Of a DNA stretch of 64,000 nucleotides, positions 1-9,863 are shown piece after piece (the first letter of the stretch is position 1; each line of letters begins with the position of its first letter). Source of the stretch: Chromatiales bacterium (GTDB taxonomy: Bacteria; Pseudomonadota; Gammaproteobacteria; Chromatiales; Chromatiaceae). The DNA lies in the NCBI GenBank assembly GCA_028280505.1, contig JANQLO010000013.1, forward strand, positions 1 through 64,000, given 5' to 3'. The position numbers and the translations under genes are program-made. A model generated the notes under the pieces. The model ran no database searches and had not been told where the DNA came from. It worked only from the letters and a program-made list of their open reading frames with translations.

Positions 1-844
1 CCATCATCTGGGTCGCGGTGATGACCACACAATTCATTTCACGCGCGGCCTTGATAAGGCGCTTCTGCGCCGCCGGCAGCTCGGCGTCGCCGATTTCCAC
101 ACCGAGGTCGCCGCGCGCAACCATGATCACATCGGAGGCGTCGATGATCTCCTCGATACAATCGAGGGCCTCGGCACGTTCGATCTTGGACACCAGGCCA
201 CCCTGGCCACCGGCCTCGCGCAGCAAGGTGCGCGCCAGGGTGACATCCTCGGCCGAGCGAACGAACGAAACGGCGAGATAATCGGCCTCGATACGGGCTG
301 CAAAAAGAATGTCTTCGCGATCCTTGTCGGTCAGCGCCGGTGCCGACAAACCACCACCCTGCTTGTTTATGCCTTTGTTATTGGACAAAGACCCGCCCAC
401 GACAACCTTGCAATGCACCTCGGAACCGGCGACCTCGTCGACCCAGAGCACGATGCGCCCGTCGTTGAGCAACAGCGTGTCGCCGCGCGCGACTTCTTCA
501 TGCAATGTCGGATAGGTCACACCGACCCGTTCCCGGTTGCCGCGTTGGGTGTCCCAGGCGGTATCGAGGACAAAGCGATCATCCGGCGAAAGCTCGATCT
601 CGCCATCGACGAACTTGCCGCAGCGGATCTTCGGCCCCTGGAGATCGATCAGTACGCCCACCTGGCGGCCACTGGCACGCGCACGATTGCGCACCCAATC
701 AGCGCGGCGTTCGTGGTCCTCGTGCGTGCCATGCGACATATTCAGCCGCACCACGTCGACCCCGGCCGCGATGACCTCGTCCAGCACCTTTGGGTCATCG
801 GTCGCCGGACCCAGGGTCGCTACGATCTTCGTGCGTCTAAGCAT
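1..844 (-). CDS. pyk: pyruvate kinase, N-terminal part (cut by window start)
   Basis: Converts phosphoenolpyruvate and ADP to pyruvate and ATP, the last step of glycolysis, in the cytoplasm. The visible 281 residues start MLRRTKIVATLGPA, the usual pyruvate kinase N-terminus, and include RLNMSHGTHEDH (substrate and metal loop), the B-domain, KIERAEAL and VMVARGDLGVEI. The C-terminal regulatory domain lies outside the window. The ATG at 844 opens the family-typical N-terminus, so I take it as the start. It follows pgk by 99 bp on the same strand and is probably the distal part of a tkt–gap–pgk–pyk transcript. Identification is secure. Which isozyme (PykA or PykF type) cannot be told from this part. 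Confidence 0.95.
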   Translation of the reverse strand, partial: MLRRTKIVATLGPATDDPKVLDEVIAAGVDVVRLNMSHGTHEDHERRADWVRNRARASGRQVGVLIDLQGPKIRCGKFVDGEIELSPDDRFVLDTAWDTQRGNRERVGVTYPTLHEEVARGDTLLLNDGRIVLWVDEVAGSEVHCKVVVGGSLSNNKGINKQGGGLSAPALTDKDREDILFAARIEADYLAVSFVRSAEDVTLARTLLREAGGQGGLVSKIERAEALDCIEEIIDASDVIMVARGDLGVEIGDAELPAAQKRLIKAAREMNCVVITATQMM

Positions 845-943
845 CTGCCCTTCTTGCGGAGTGATTCGCGATCATCCCGCTGTTTATCATTTGCCGATCC
901 GGAAGCCCCGAACACGGGACTGGCGGAAGCAGATAGACCAAAC

Positions 944-2125
944 CTATTTGTTCGCCGCTTCTTCCAACATGGCGACAGCCGGCAGAGTCTTACCTTCGAG
1001 GTACTCCAGAAAGGCGCCGCCGGCGGTCGAAATGTACGACACTTTATCGTAGATATCGTATTTCTGGATCGCAGCGATGGTATCGCCGCCGCCGGCAAGA
1101 CTGAAGCCCCCGGCCTCGGCGATCGCCATCGACACCGTCTTGGTGCCTTCACCGAATTGATCGAATTCGAACACCCCTACCGGTCCATTCCAGACAATGG
1201 TGCCGGACTTGGCGATGATCTCGGCCAGTTCCCGCGCCGAATCCGGACCGATATCGAAAATCATGTCGTCGTCGGCAACTTCTCCTGCCGGTTTCAGCGT
1301 CGCCTCGGCGTTCTCGCTGAACGCCTTGCCGCAGACCACATCGGTCGCTATCGGGATATTTGCGCCACGAGCCTTCATCTTTTCAATCAGCACCTTGGCG
1401 GTGTCTACCAAATCATCCTCGCACAGCGATTTGCCGACATTATGACCGGTCGCCTTGAGGAAGGTATTGGCAATACCGCCGCCGACGACCAGTTGATCGA
1501 CCTTCTCCGCCAGCGCCTCCAGCACCGTCAGTTTGGTCGACACCTTGGAACCCCCGACGATGGCAACCATCGGACGGGCCGGTTCGGCCAAAGCCTTGGC
1601 TAAGCTATCAAGCTCTTCAGACAACAACAGACCGGCACAAGCGGTCGGTGCAAACTTGCCGACGCCATGGGTCGATGCCTGGGCCCGGTGCGCGGTACCA
1701 AAGGCGTCCATTACGAAAACGTCACACAGGGCAGCGTACTTTTTCGCCAGTTCCTCGTTGTCCTTCTTTTCACCGGCGTTGAAGCGGACATTCTCCAGCA
1801 AGACGACCTCACCCTCGGCGACATCGAAGCCGCCGTCGAGATAATCTTTGATCAGGCGAACGTCCTTGCCCAGCTTGGCCGACAACTCCTCGGCAATCGG
1901 CTGCATGGAATTCTCGGCATCGACCTTGCCCTCCTCCGGACGGCCACGATGCGACATCACCATGACCTTGGCACCGGCCTTCGCACAATGCTCGATGGTT
2001 GGCATAGACGCCGTGATACGCGCATCGGAAGTCACTTTGCCGTCCTTGACCGGCACGTTCAGATCGGCGCGGATCAATACGCGCTTGCCGGCAAGATCGA
2101 GAGCGGTGAGCTTGATGAAAGCCAT
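944..2125 (-). CDS. pgk: phosphoglycerate kinase
   Basis: Transfers phosphate between 1,3-bisphosphoglycerate and ADP; used in glycolysis, gluconeogenesis and, if present, the Calvin cycle. The 393-aa product has the normal family length. It begins [26 protein letters not shown], with the RADLNVP substrate motif near residue 20, [10 protein letters not shown] near 60, and the C-terminal nucleotide-binding GGGDT and [14 protein letters not shown] stretches. The open frame extends further upstream, but the ATG at 2125 matches the family start and has GGAG seven bases before it. It lies between gap and pyk in the same orientation. Confidence 0.97.
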   Translation of the reverse strand: MAFIKLTALDLAGKRVLIRADLNVPVKDGKVTSDARITASMPTIEHCAKAGAKVMVMSHRGRPEEGKVDAENSMQPIAEELSAKLGKDVRLIKDYLDGGFDVAEGEVVLLENVRFNAGEKKDNEELAKKYAALCDVFVMDAFGTAHRAQASTHGVGKFAPTACAGLLLSEELDSLAKALAEPARPMVAIVGGSKVSTKLTVLEALAEKVDQLVVGGGIANTFLKATGHNVGKSLCEDDLVDTAKVLIEKMKARGANIPIATDVVCGKAFSENAEATLKPAGEVADDDMIFDIGPDSARELAEIIAKSGTIVWNGPVGVFEFDQFGEGTKTVSMAIAEAGGFSLAGGGDTIAAIQKYDIYDKVSYISTAGGAFLEYLEGKTLPAVAMLEEAANK

Positions 2126-2228
2126 TGGATACTCCGTTGAAGTCTTTGCAAGAGGTGTTTGAAAAGCCCTTGTCTGGAAATCTCCGGGGCTTTGCAAACA
2201 GCTCTGAAGTGAGAAATGGAAAGAAGCC

Positions 2229-2252
2229 CGGGGCGATCGACCGATCACCCCG
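2229..2252 (-). terminator. hairpin in the gap–pgk intergenic space
   Basis: On the minus strand, 12 bases after the gap stop codon, CGGGG pairs with CCCCG around a partly paired GATC/GATC core (2229-2233 with 2248-2252). A pyrimidine-rich run (CTTCTTTCC) follows. A second inverted repeat, AAAGCCC/GGGCTTT, lies at 2163-2193. These could form a weak terminator, an attenuator or an mRNA-processing site between gap and pgk. The T tract is imperfect, so the call is tentative. Confidence 0.35.
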
Positions 2253-2264
2253 AGCCAGATCTCA

Positions 2265-3281
<1,017 letters not shown>

Positions 3282-3363
3282 TCAGAGCCTTTAGCCAATC
3301 TCGCAATATGCGAATAAGTCGAGATATCCGATGCCAACCTTGGCACCGGATATCTGAAAGGGT

Positions 3364-5355
3364 TTATTTACCCGCAACCTCGTCGATCGCCTTGCCGACG
3401 TTTTCTGCGGTAAAGCCGAACAGCTTGAACAACTCGCCGGCCGGGGCCGACTCACCGAAGGTGTCGATACCGACAACTTTGCCGTGGGTGCCGACATACT
3501 TCCACCAACCGTCGGTGGTGGCCGCCTCGACCGCGACCCGCGCGGTAACCGCCGCCGGCAATACCGATTCCTTGTATTCGGCATCCTGTGCATCGAACAT
3601 GCTGGTACAGGGCATGGAAACCACGCGCACCATTTTACTGCTGGCCTCGGCAGCCTCGACCGCGATACCGACCTCGGAACCGGTCGCAATGACAATCACG
3701 TCCGGCGTACCGTCGCAATCGCGCAGCACATAACCGCCCCGTTCGACGTTCGCGATCTGTGCCGCATCACGTGTCTGGAACGGAATACCCTGGCGACTGA
3801 ACGCCAAGCAGGTCGGGCCGTCGGTTTTTTCGATCGCCTTACGCCAGGCCACGGCGGTCTCGACCGTGTCGCAAGGACGCCAGACGTCCATCCGCGGGAT
3901 CAGTCGCAGGGTCGGAATCTGCTCGACCGCCTGGTGGGTCGGGCCGTCTTCGCCGAGACCGATTGAGTCATGCGTATAGACGAAAATCGACTGGACCTTC
4001 ATCAACGCCGACATCCGCAGCGCATTACGCGCGTATTCCGAGAACATCAGGAAGGTCGCGCCAAACGGGATGAAGCCGCCGTGCAAAGCGATACCATTCA
4101 TGATCGCCGACATACCGAACTCGCGGACGCCATAGTTGACATAGTTCGCAGCCGGCATGTCACCGCGCATCGGTTTGTAGCCCGACCATTCGGTCAGGTT
4201 CGAACAACCCAGGTCGGCCGAACCGCCGAACAGCTCCGGCAGTGCCGCAGCATAGGCCTCAATCGAATTCAGTGAGGCCTTACGGGTCGCCGGCGATTCC
4301 GCCTTTTCGTTACACGCGGCAACGAAGGCATCGGCCTTGGCCGCCCAATCGCCCGGTAGTTCGCCGGCCATGCGGCGTTTGAATTCGGCAGCCAACTCAG
4401 GATGCGCGGTCTCGTAGGCGGCGAATTTTTTATCCCACTCGGCCTCTTCGGCAGCACCCTTCTCTTTTGCGTCCCAACCTTGGTAAACCTCGGTCGGTAC
4501 CTCGAAGGCACCATGGTCCCAGCCCAGCGCGGCCTTGGTCAGGTTGATTTCATCCTGGCCGAGCGGTGCGCCGTGGCAGGCATGACTGCCGGCCTTGTTC
4601 GGCGAACCGAAGCCGATGGTGGTCTTGCAGCAGATCATGGTCGGCTTGTCGGGCATCGCTTTGGCGAATTCCAGCGCCTTCTGGATCGCCGCCGGGTCAT
4701 GGCCGTCGACATCCGGAATCACATGCCAACCATAGGACTCAAAGCGCTTCGGCGTGTCATCGGTAAACCAACCTTCGACATGGCCATCGATCGAGATGCC
4801 ATTGTCGTCCCAGAAAGCGATCAGCTTGCCCAGGCCCAGGGTACCGGCCAACGAGCAGGCCTCGTGCGAAATGCCTTCCATCAAGCAGCCATCGCCGAGG
4901 AACACATAGGTGTTGTGATCGACGACGGTGTGGCCGTCTTTGTTGAATTCGGCTGCCAGCGCGCGCTCGGCGATGGCCATACCCACGGCATTGGTGATGC
5001 CCTGACCCAGCGGACCGGTGGTGGTCTCGACGCCCGGTGCATAGCCGTATTCGGGATGGCCAGGGGTCTTGGAGTGCAGCTGACGGAAGTTCTGCAGATC
5101 TTCAATACTGAGGTCATACCCCGTCAGGTGCAGTAAGGAATAAATCAGCATCGAGCCATGACCGTTGGACAGTACGAAACGATCGCGATCGGCCCAATTC
5201 GGATTACCGGGATTGTGCTTCATGTGGTCGTTCCACAGCACCTCGGCGATATCTGCCATGCCCATCGGGGCACCGGGGTGGCCGGAATTGGCTTTTTGAA
5301 CGGCGTCCATGCTCAACGCGCGGACGGCGTTAGCGAGTTCTCTGCGTGAGGACAT
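3364..5355 (-). CDS. tkt: transketolase
   Basis: Thiamine-diphosphate enzyme that moves two-carbon ketol units between sugar phosphates in the pentose-phosphate or Calvin cycle. The 663-aa protein has the bacterial transketolase length. It shows [18 protein letters not shown] near the N-terminus, the ThDP motif GDGCLMEG with a downstream W-DDN, and the pyrimidine-domain motif [18 protein letters not shown]. The open frame runs upstream to 5469, but the ATG at 5355 is preceded by AGGAGG at good spacing and begins [12 protein letters not shown] like relatives. It appears to be first in the tkt–gap–pgk–pyk group. Confidence 0.97.
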   Translation of the reverse strand: MSSRRELANAVRALSMDAVQKANSGHPGAPMGMADIAEVLWNDHMKHNPGNPNWADRDRFVLSNGHGSMLIYSLLHLTGYDLSIEDLQNFRQLHSKTPGHPEYGYAPGVETTTGPLGQGITNAVGMAIAERALAAEFNKDGHTVVDHNTYVFLGDGCLMEGISHEACSLAGTLGLGKLIAFWDDNGISIDGHVEGWFTDDTPKRFESYGWHVIPDVDGHDPAAIQKALEFAKAMPDKPTMICCKTTIGFGSPNKAGSHACHGAPLGQDEINLTKAALGWDHGAFEVPTEVYQGWDAKEKGAAEEAEWDKKFAAYETAHPELAAEFKRRMAGELPGDWAAKADAFVAACNEKAESPATRKASLNSIEAYAAALPELFGGSADLGCSNLTEWSGYKPMRGDMPAANYVNYGVREFGMSAIMNGIALHGGFIPFGATFLMFSEYARNALRMSALMKVQSIFVYTHDSIGLGEDGPTHQAVEQIPTLRLIPRMDVWRPCDTVETAVAWRKAIEKTDGPTCLAFSRQGIPFQTRDAAQIANVERGGYVLRDCDGTPDVIVIATGSEVGIAVEAAEASSKMVRVVSMPCTSMFDAQDAEYKESVLPAAVTARVAVEAATTDGWWKYVGTHGKVVGIDTFGESAPAGELFKLFGFTAENVGKAIDEVAGK

Positions 5356-5666
5356 GTGTCCCTCCTGTCGAAGACTTAAGAATTCTCCGCCGCCGAGACA
5401 AAACCCGTTGGCGAGCTTATTCGTTTTCTTGACGGGTCTGACGTGGGGGACACGGTCGACCGAGATCAACCCGCACCCATCCGGGGACGCCGTTCTGCCC
5501 CCGACGCGATCCCCGACCCGATGGTCATAAAAGGTCGGCTATTCTTACCTACTCGCGTGAACAGGGGCAAGACGGGATTCACCGAATATTCAAATACACC
5601 TATAAGCACAGGGAATCGGCATTTCAAAAAAAGCCAAGCCATTGATTGTAAAAAACAAATGCAAAA
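5356..5666. other. gap between tkt and the thioredoxin-fold gene
   Basis: About 310 bp with no convincing gene. Its left edge holds the strong tkt ribosome-binding site (minus strand, AGGAGGG near 5360-5370), so the tkt promoter and leader should be here. I could not pick out a convincing -35/-10 pair. The stretch 5580-5660 is more AT-rich than its surroundings and could contain the 3' end signals of the upstream gene. Confidence 0.5.
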
Positions 5667-6221
5667 CTACCGGGTCCACTTGATCGAGCACCCCATGCTC
5701 GGGATCTGGTCAACCGGCCCCCTGCCGGTCTCGGCAACCTGTTTCATGGCCTCGAATAAATCGCGTCGAACATCGGGCGCGGCCGCCTCTTTGCGACTCG
5801 CATCGAGCCGCCCCCGGTATTGCAGGCCGCCGTCACGGTTGTAGCCGAAAAAATCGGGCGTGCAGACCGCACCATAGGCCTTGGCAACCGCTTGGGACTC
5901 ATCCATCAAATAGGGGAAGGGGAACTGATTGGTCTCAGCAATCTTTTGCATGTTGTCGAACGAATCTTCCGGATAATCCGTAGGGTCATTCGACATGATG
6001 GCCACGCAGTTCACGCCCAAGGCCTGCAAATCGCGGGCATCACGGACGATGCGATCCAGCACTGCCTTGACGTAGGGGCAATGATTGCAAATGAACATCA
6101 CCAGCAAACCCTTCTCGCCCATACATTGGTCACGCGTCCAGTGACGGCCATCCACGCCGGGTAGATCGAAATAGGGCACGGCCTTGTCAAATTCGCAAAC
6201 AGGCGTCTCCAAGGAAACCAT
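5667..6221 (-). CDS. thioredoxin-family (AhpC/TSA-like) protein
   Basis: A 184-aa thioredoxin-fold protein without a signal peptide. It contains CNHCPYVKAVLDRI near residue 50, a CxxC that replaces the standard CGPC. The downstream segments AIMSNDPTDYPEDSFDNM and YGAVCTPDFFGYNRDGGLQYRGRLD are typical of a peroxiredoxin-like family often annotated 'thioredoxin family protein'. Likely a cytoplasmic thiol reductase or peroxidase; the substrate is unknown. The ATG at 6221 is chosen over the longer frame because GAGGGG precedes it and the extra 15 residues look non-conserved. It is divergent from metK. Confidence 0.85.
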   Translation of the reverse strand: MVSLETPVCEFDKAVPYFDLPGVDGRHWTRDQCMGEKGLLVMFICNHCPYVKAVLDRIVRDARDLQALGVNCVAIMSNDPTDYPEDSFDNMQKIAETNQFPFPYLMDESQAVAKAYGAVCTPDFFGYNRDGGLQYRGRLDASRKEAAAPDVRRDLFEAMKQVAETGRGPVDQIPSMGCSIKWTR

Positions 6222-6377
6222 TAATAACCCCTCATGACGGTCGGGAAAGGCTTTCGATTCTTTCAAAATGCGTGCAGCCGCTCAAGCATGTAAAATCACG
6301 CGCCGACCAAACCTCAATCAACCACCTCTCAGCCGCCCCGCCGCAGCATTCGTAACTACATATAAAAGGAGTACATG

Positions 6378-7550
6378 ATGGCGCGTGATTTCATTTTCAC
6401 CTCGGAATCGGTTTCCGAGGGCCATCCCGACAAAATGGCGGACCAAGTGTCCGATGCAATTCTGGATGCAATTCTGGCCGAAGACCCTCACGCCCGCGTA
6501 GCGTGTGAAACGCTTTTCAAGACCGGCATGACGGTTATCGCCGGTGAAATCACGACCACGGCCAAGCCCGACTACGAGCGTATTGTCCGCGATACCATCA
6601 ACGATATCGGTTATACCGATTCAGCCATGGGCTTCGATGGAGAGACTTGCGCGGTATTATCGGCGATAGGGGTGCAATCGCCCGACATCAACCAAGGCGT
6701 CGACCGCGCGAAACCGGAAGAGCAAGGCGCCGGCGATCAGGGCCTGATGTTTGGCTATGCAACCAACGAAACCGACGTGCTGATGCCCGCGGCAATCCAA
6801 TATGCCCACCGTCTGGTCGAACGCCAGTCCGAGATGCGCAAAAACGGCACATTGCCCCTGCTTCGCCCGGACGCCAAATCACAGGTGAGCCTGCATTATG
6901 CAGACGGCAGACCCGTCTCTATCGACGCGGTCGTTCTGTCGACCCAGCATGCCGCCGATTTCACCGGTTCGACACTGGAAGAGGCCGTGATGGAAGAAAT
7001 CATCAAGCCGATCCTCGAGCCGACCGGCTTGTTGACTGCAGACACCCGTTATCACATCAACCCGACCGGCAGCTTCGTTATCGGCGGCCCCATGGGCGAC
7101 GCCGGGCTGACCGGGCGCAAGATCATCGTCGACACCTACGGCGGCGCCGCCCGTCACGGTGGCGGAGCATTTTCGGGCAAAGATCCGTCCAAGGTCGACC
7201 GCTCAGCCGCCTATGCCGGCCGCTACGTGGCCAAGAACATCGTCGCCGCCGGCTTGGCCGATCGCTGCGAGATCCAGGTGTCTTACGCGATCGGCGTCGC
7301 CGAACCGACCTCGATCATGATCGACACCTTCGGTACCGGCAAGATCACCGACGAGCGCATCACCGAACTCGTTCGCGGGCATTTCGATCTGCGTCCCTAC
7401 GGCATTCTACGCATGCTCGACCTGCTCAATGCCGAAAAGATCAAGTATCTCAAGACCGCGGCCTACGGGCATTTCGGTCGCGAAGATGAAGATTTCACCT
7501 GGGAACTCACCGACAAGGCCGGCGAACTGCGTGACGCAGCGGGCGTCTGA
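6378..7550 (+). CDS. metK: S-adenosylmethionine synthetase
   Basis: Makes S-adenosylmethionine from methionine and ATP, the entry to the activated-methyl cycle. The 390-aa product carries [25 protein letters not shown] at the N-terminus, [16 protein letters not shown] near residue 120 and [23 protein letters not shown] near 270, all hallmark MetK motifs. Two ATGs are adjacent (6375 and 6378). AGGAG at 6367-6371 is six bases before the second and only three before the first, so I prefer 6378. Its usual partners ahcY and metF are about 17 kb downstream, across the accessory island. I saw no SAM riboswitch upstream. Confidence 0.97.
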   Translation: MARDFIFTSESVSEGHPDKMADQVSDAILDAILAEDPHARVACETLFKTGMTVIAGEITTTAKPDYERIVRDTINDIGYTDSAMGFDGETCAVLSAIGVQSPDINQGVDRAKPEEQGAGDQGLMFGYATNETDVLMPAAIQYAHRLVERQSEMRKNGTLPLLRPDAKSQVSLHYADGRPVSIDAVVLSTQHAADFTGSTLEEAVMEEIIKPILEPTGLLTADTRYHINPTGSFVIGGPMGDAGLTGRKIIVDTYGGAARHGGGAFSGKDPSKVDRSAAYAGRYVAKNIVAAGLADRCEIQVSYAIGVAEPTSIMIDTFGTGKITDERITELVRGHFDLRPYGILRMLDLLNAEKIKYLKTAAYGHFGREDEDFTWELTDKAGELRDAAGV

Positions 7551-7873
7551 GACATCAATGAGCCTCCTGAGCCGGCCTAGTGATCGCCAGGCCGGCCACC
7601 ATGACCATCATCTTCATCACGTCGAACTTATATCCAGCACGTATCCAACACCATCGGACAAGGCACAAAGCCTTCTCGTCCGCCATACACCTCGACCGAT
7701 TAAACCCTCATCACCTCGGTCAGCACTCCGCTCTTAAGCCGGACTCCACCCCCTTCATCTTCAGCCGACGCCCCTCGGATACCGTTGACGCGCGGGTCTA
7801 TAGAAACGACATTCCTGGTCGATAAGGCCTTTATCCTAAGCACCGTCGCGACGAACAACCCAAGCGCACACGA
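7551..7873. other. intergenic gap, left edge of the accessory island
   Basis: About 320 bp without a gene I would defend. It holds a strong hairpin at 7571-7596 and otherwise low-complexity, C-rich sequence. The island promoter for the 7874 gene is expected here, but no clear -35/-10 pair was found. No tRNA, direct repeat or attachment-like sequence was noticed by eye. Confidence 0.5.
7571..7596 (+). terminator. hairpin after metK
   Basis: GCCGGCCT (7571-7578) pairs perfectly with AGGCCGGC (7589-7596) around a 10-base loop, starting 20 bases after the metK stop. There is no U tract, so it is not a textbook intrinsic terminator. It could protect the metK mRNA 3' end or act with Rho. Confidence 0.4.
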
Positions 7874-8887
7874 ATGAGCAACACCACAACGAGCCAAGAT
7901 AGCCGCACCGGATCTCGGCCTATCGACACGCAACAGCAGGCACGCAGTAGTGTTTCAACGTCCGTGCCACACGGCCTGATGTTTCACCATTTCCATGGCC
8001 CCGGCTTTGCACCGAGCCAGGGATCGATCACTGCGGACACGCTGGCTAGGATCATCGAACACTACGCTGAAACCCATACCCTGTTGAATGCCGCCGACTA
8101 TCTCGAACGGGCAAGTAGCGGTCGACTCAGTGAACGCGACGTCTGCCTGACCTTCGACGACAGCCTGCTGTGCCAATTCGAATTGGCGCTACCGGTATTG
8201 CAGCAATACGAATTGACGGCATTCTGGTTCGTGTATTCCAGCGTAGTCACCGGCAACATCGAGATGCTCGAGGTGTACCGCCGCTATCGCAGCGAATTTT
8301 TCGACGACATCGACGCCTTCTATGAAGCATTCTTTTCCGCCATCGAAGCGTCACGCTACGTGGATCCCGTCAACGAGAAACTCCAAGAATACTCGCCCCA
8401 CACCTACTTGGCCGAGTTCTCGTTTTACACCGACAACGACCGCAAATTCCGATTCGTCCGTGACCGTGCGCTCGACGAAGCCGCATACCAAAACGTAATG
8501 GATACCATGATGGCCCGGTCCGGCACGTCCGCTCAGCAACTCGCGGAGGGCCTGTGGATGAACGCCGACCAACTGCGTGCTCTGCACAATGACGAACATA
8601 TCATCGGCTTGCATTCACACACGCACCCAACGACCCTGGCGGAGATGTCGACGGATCAGCAGCACGGAGAGTATGCGCACAACCAGCGGGTCCTGACCGA
8701 CATCCTCGGCAGCAGCCCAGTCGCCATGTCACACCCCTGCAATTCATACTCTGCGGAAACCCTCACCTTACTCGACAACCTAGGTATCAGCCTCGGTTTC
8801 CGATCCAACATGAGCAGCGGATTCGATTCGCCACTCGAACACCCGCGTGAAGATCATGCCATGATCGTCAAGAGACTGGGTTTGTGA
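7874..8887 (+). CDS. polysaccharide-deacetylase-like (NodB-fold) protein
   Basis: A 337-aa protein related to NodB carbohydrate esterases, which remove N-acetyl groups from sugars using a metal. It has LTFDDS at residues 92-97, where the Asp pair serves as catalytic base and metal ligand, and HSHTH at 247-251 for the metal-binding His pair. The segment ALPVLQQYELTAFWFVY matches the conserved strand after the first motif. No signal peptide is seen, so it would act in the cytoplasm on a nucleotide-linked sugar or glycan precursor. The first 35 residues are polar and possibly not translated; ATG 7979 is an alternative. Its stop overlaps the GTG start of the formyltransferase, so the two are probably translationally coupled. 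Confidence 0.75.
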   Translation: MSNTTTSQDSRTGSRPIDTQQQARSSVSTSVPHGLMFHHFHGPGFAPSQGSITADTLARIIEHYAETHTLLNAADYLERASSGRLSERDVCLTFDDSLLCQFELALPVLQQYELTAFWFVYSSVVTGNIEMLEVYRRYRSEFFDDIDAFYEAFFSAIEASRYVDPVNEKLQEYSPHTYLAEFSFYTDNDRKFRFVRDRALDEAAYQNVMDTMMARSGTSAQQLAEGLWMNADQLRALHNDEHIIGLHSHTHPTTLAEMSTDQQHGEYAHNQRVLTDILGSSPVAMSHPCNSYSAETLTLLDNLGISLGFRSNMSSGFDSPLEHPREDHAMIVKRLGL

Positions 8888-9699
8888 AAGTCACTGTTTT
8901 CACAAGCAACCAACCGCGGCATATCGCACTGATCACAGCAATGGCGGGCATTGCCGAAACTGTTTACGCGATACAGGAATGCAACACGATTTTTCCCGGC
9001 GAGGTAGACGACTTCTTCCACAAGTCGGCAATCATGCAACGCTACTTCAGCCATGTGATCACCGCCGAGCGCGAAACCTTCGGCAGCGTGCGTTTCCCGC
9101 CCGACAATGTACGAAGCCTGGCGATCAAGATGGGCGACCTGAGCCGGATTCCAAAAGCGCAACTGACCGATGCATTGTCGAGCGACTATTACGTCGTATT
9201 CGGCAGCAGCTACATCAAGGGCGAGCTATGCGACTTTCTAGTCGCCAATCGCGCGATCAATATTCATATGGGCCTGTCACCCTGGTACCGCGGTAGCAGT
9301 TGTAACTTCTGGGCGCTCTACGACCGTCGACCCGACATGGTCGGCGCAACCATCCACCTGCTGTCCGCGGGACTCGACTCGGGCGCCATACTATTCCATG
9401 TCTTACCGGCAGCCGGCACTCACGACGGCTTTTTGCTCGGCATGCAGGCGGTGAAAGCAGCACACACCGGGCTCGTTCAGCATCTGCGTGACGGAACCAT
9501 CCATGACCTGGCCCCGGTGGTCCAAGACAAAGCACAAGAAATCCGCTACACGCGCAATCGCGATTTCACGGATGAAATCGCCGAAGACTACTTGTCCAAT
9601 GGGATCTCTCCGGCCAGAATCAACGCTGCGTTGTCTCACCGCAATGCTGACATGCTGGTGAGGCCTTTCATCCTCGATGACACGCAGAGTGACGAATGA
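8884..9699 (+). CDS. formyltransferase-family protein
   Basis: A 271-aa protein with the formyl_transf_N fold of methionyl-tRNA and sugar N-formyltransferases, which use N10-formyl-tetrahydrofolate. The family triad is visible as N126 and H128 in NIHMGLSPWYRGSS and D165 in AGLDSGAILFH, at the spacing seen in Fmt. It starts with GTG overlapping the previous stop (GTGA). It lacks the C-terminal tRNA-binding domain and sits among sugar genes. Transfer of formyl to an amino sugar, as in VioF or WbkC, is therefore likelier than action on tRNA. The exact substrate is unknown. Confidence 0.8.
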   Translation: MKVTVFTSNQPRHIALITAMAGIAETVYAIQECNTIFPGEVDDFFHKSAIMQRYFSHVITAERETFGSVRFPPDNVRSLAIKMGDLSRIPKAQLTDALSSDYYVVFGSSYIKGELCDFLVANRAINIHMGLSPWYRGSSCNFWALYDRRPDMVGATIHLLSAGLDSGAILFHVLPAAGTHDGFLLGMQAVKAAHTGLVQHLRDGTIHDLAPVVQDKAQEIRYTRNRDFTDEIAEDYLSNGISPARINAALSHRNADMLVRPFILDDTQSDE

Positions 9700-9863
9700 A
9701 ATATGGCTTGCAAAAAGTCCATCTCGCAGCCAGTAGCGTTGCGCGATCTTTGGTCGAATGTGCCCGAATGCAGCCGCGACGGGGCGACACGACACGCCAT
9801 CATCTCGATGGGTGCTTCGTGGTGCTGAGCGACACGAGCATCACACAAGAACCGGCAGCATGA
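9696..9863 (+). CDS. possible 55-aa coupled small protein
   Basis: A 55-codon frame that fills the gap between the formyltransferase and the TPP enzyme. Its ATG overlaps the upstream stop as ATGA at 9696-9699, and its own TGA overlaps the next start as ATGA at 9860-9863. It begins MKYGLQKVHLAASSVARS and ends SDTSITQEPAA. I recognise no family, membrane segment or metal motif. The double overlap suggests that ribosomes pass through it, but overlap alone does not prove a functional protein. It might instead be a remnant or a coupling leader. Confidence 0.4.
   Translation: MKYGLQKVHLAASSVARSLVECARMQPRRGDTTRHHLDGCFVVLSDTSITQEPAA

Noticed and set aside
413-1603. Long plus-strand frame opposite pyk and pgk
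   Set aside because: It is antisense to pyk and pgk, which have full family motifs, and shows no domain itself.
6280-6374. Possible SAM riboswitch upstream of metK
   Set aside because: The space is under 110 bp and I see none of the SAM-I or SAM-II conserved core bases; only a weak -10-like TAAAAT at 6291.
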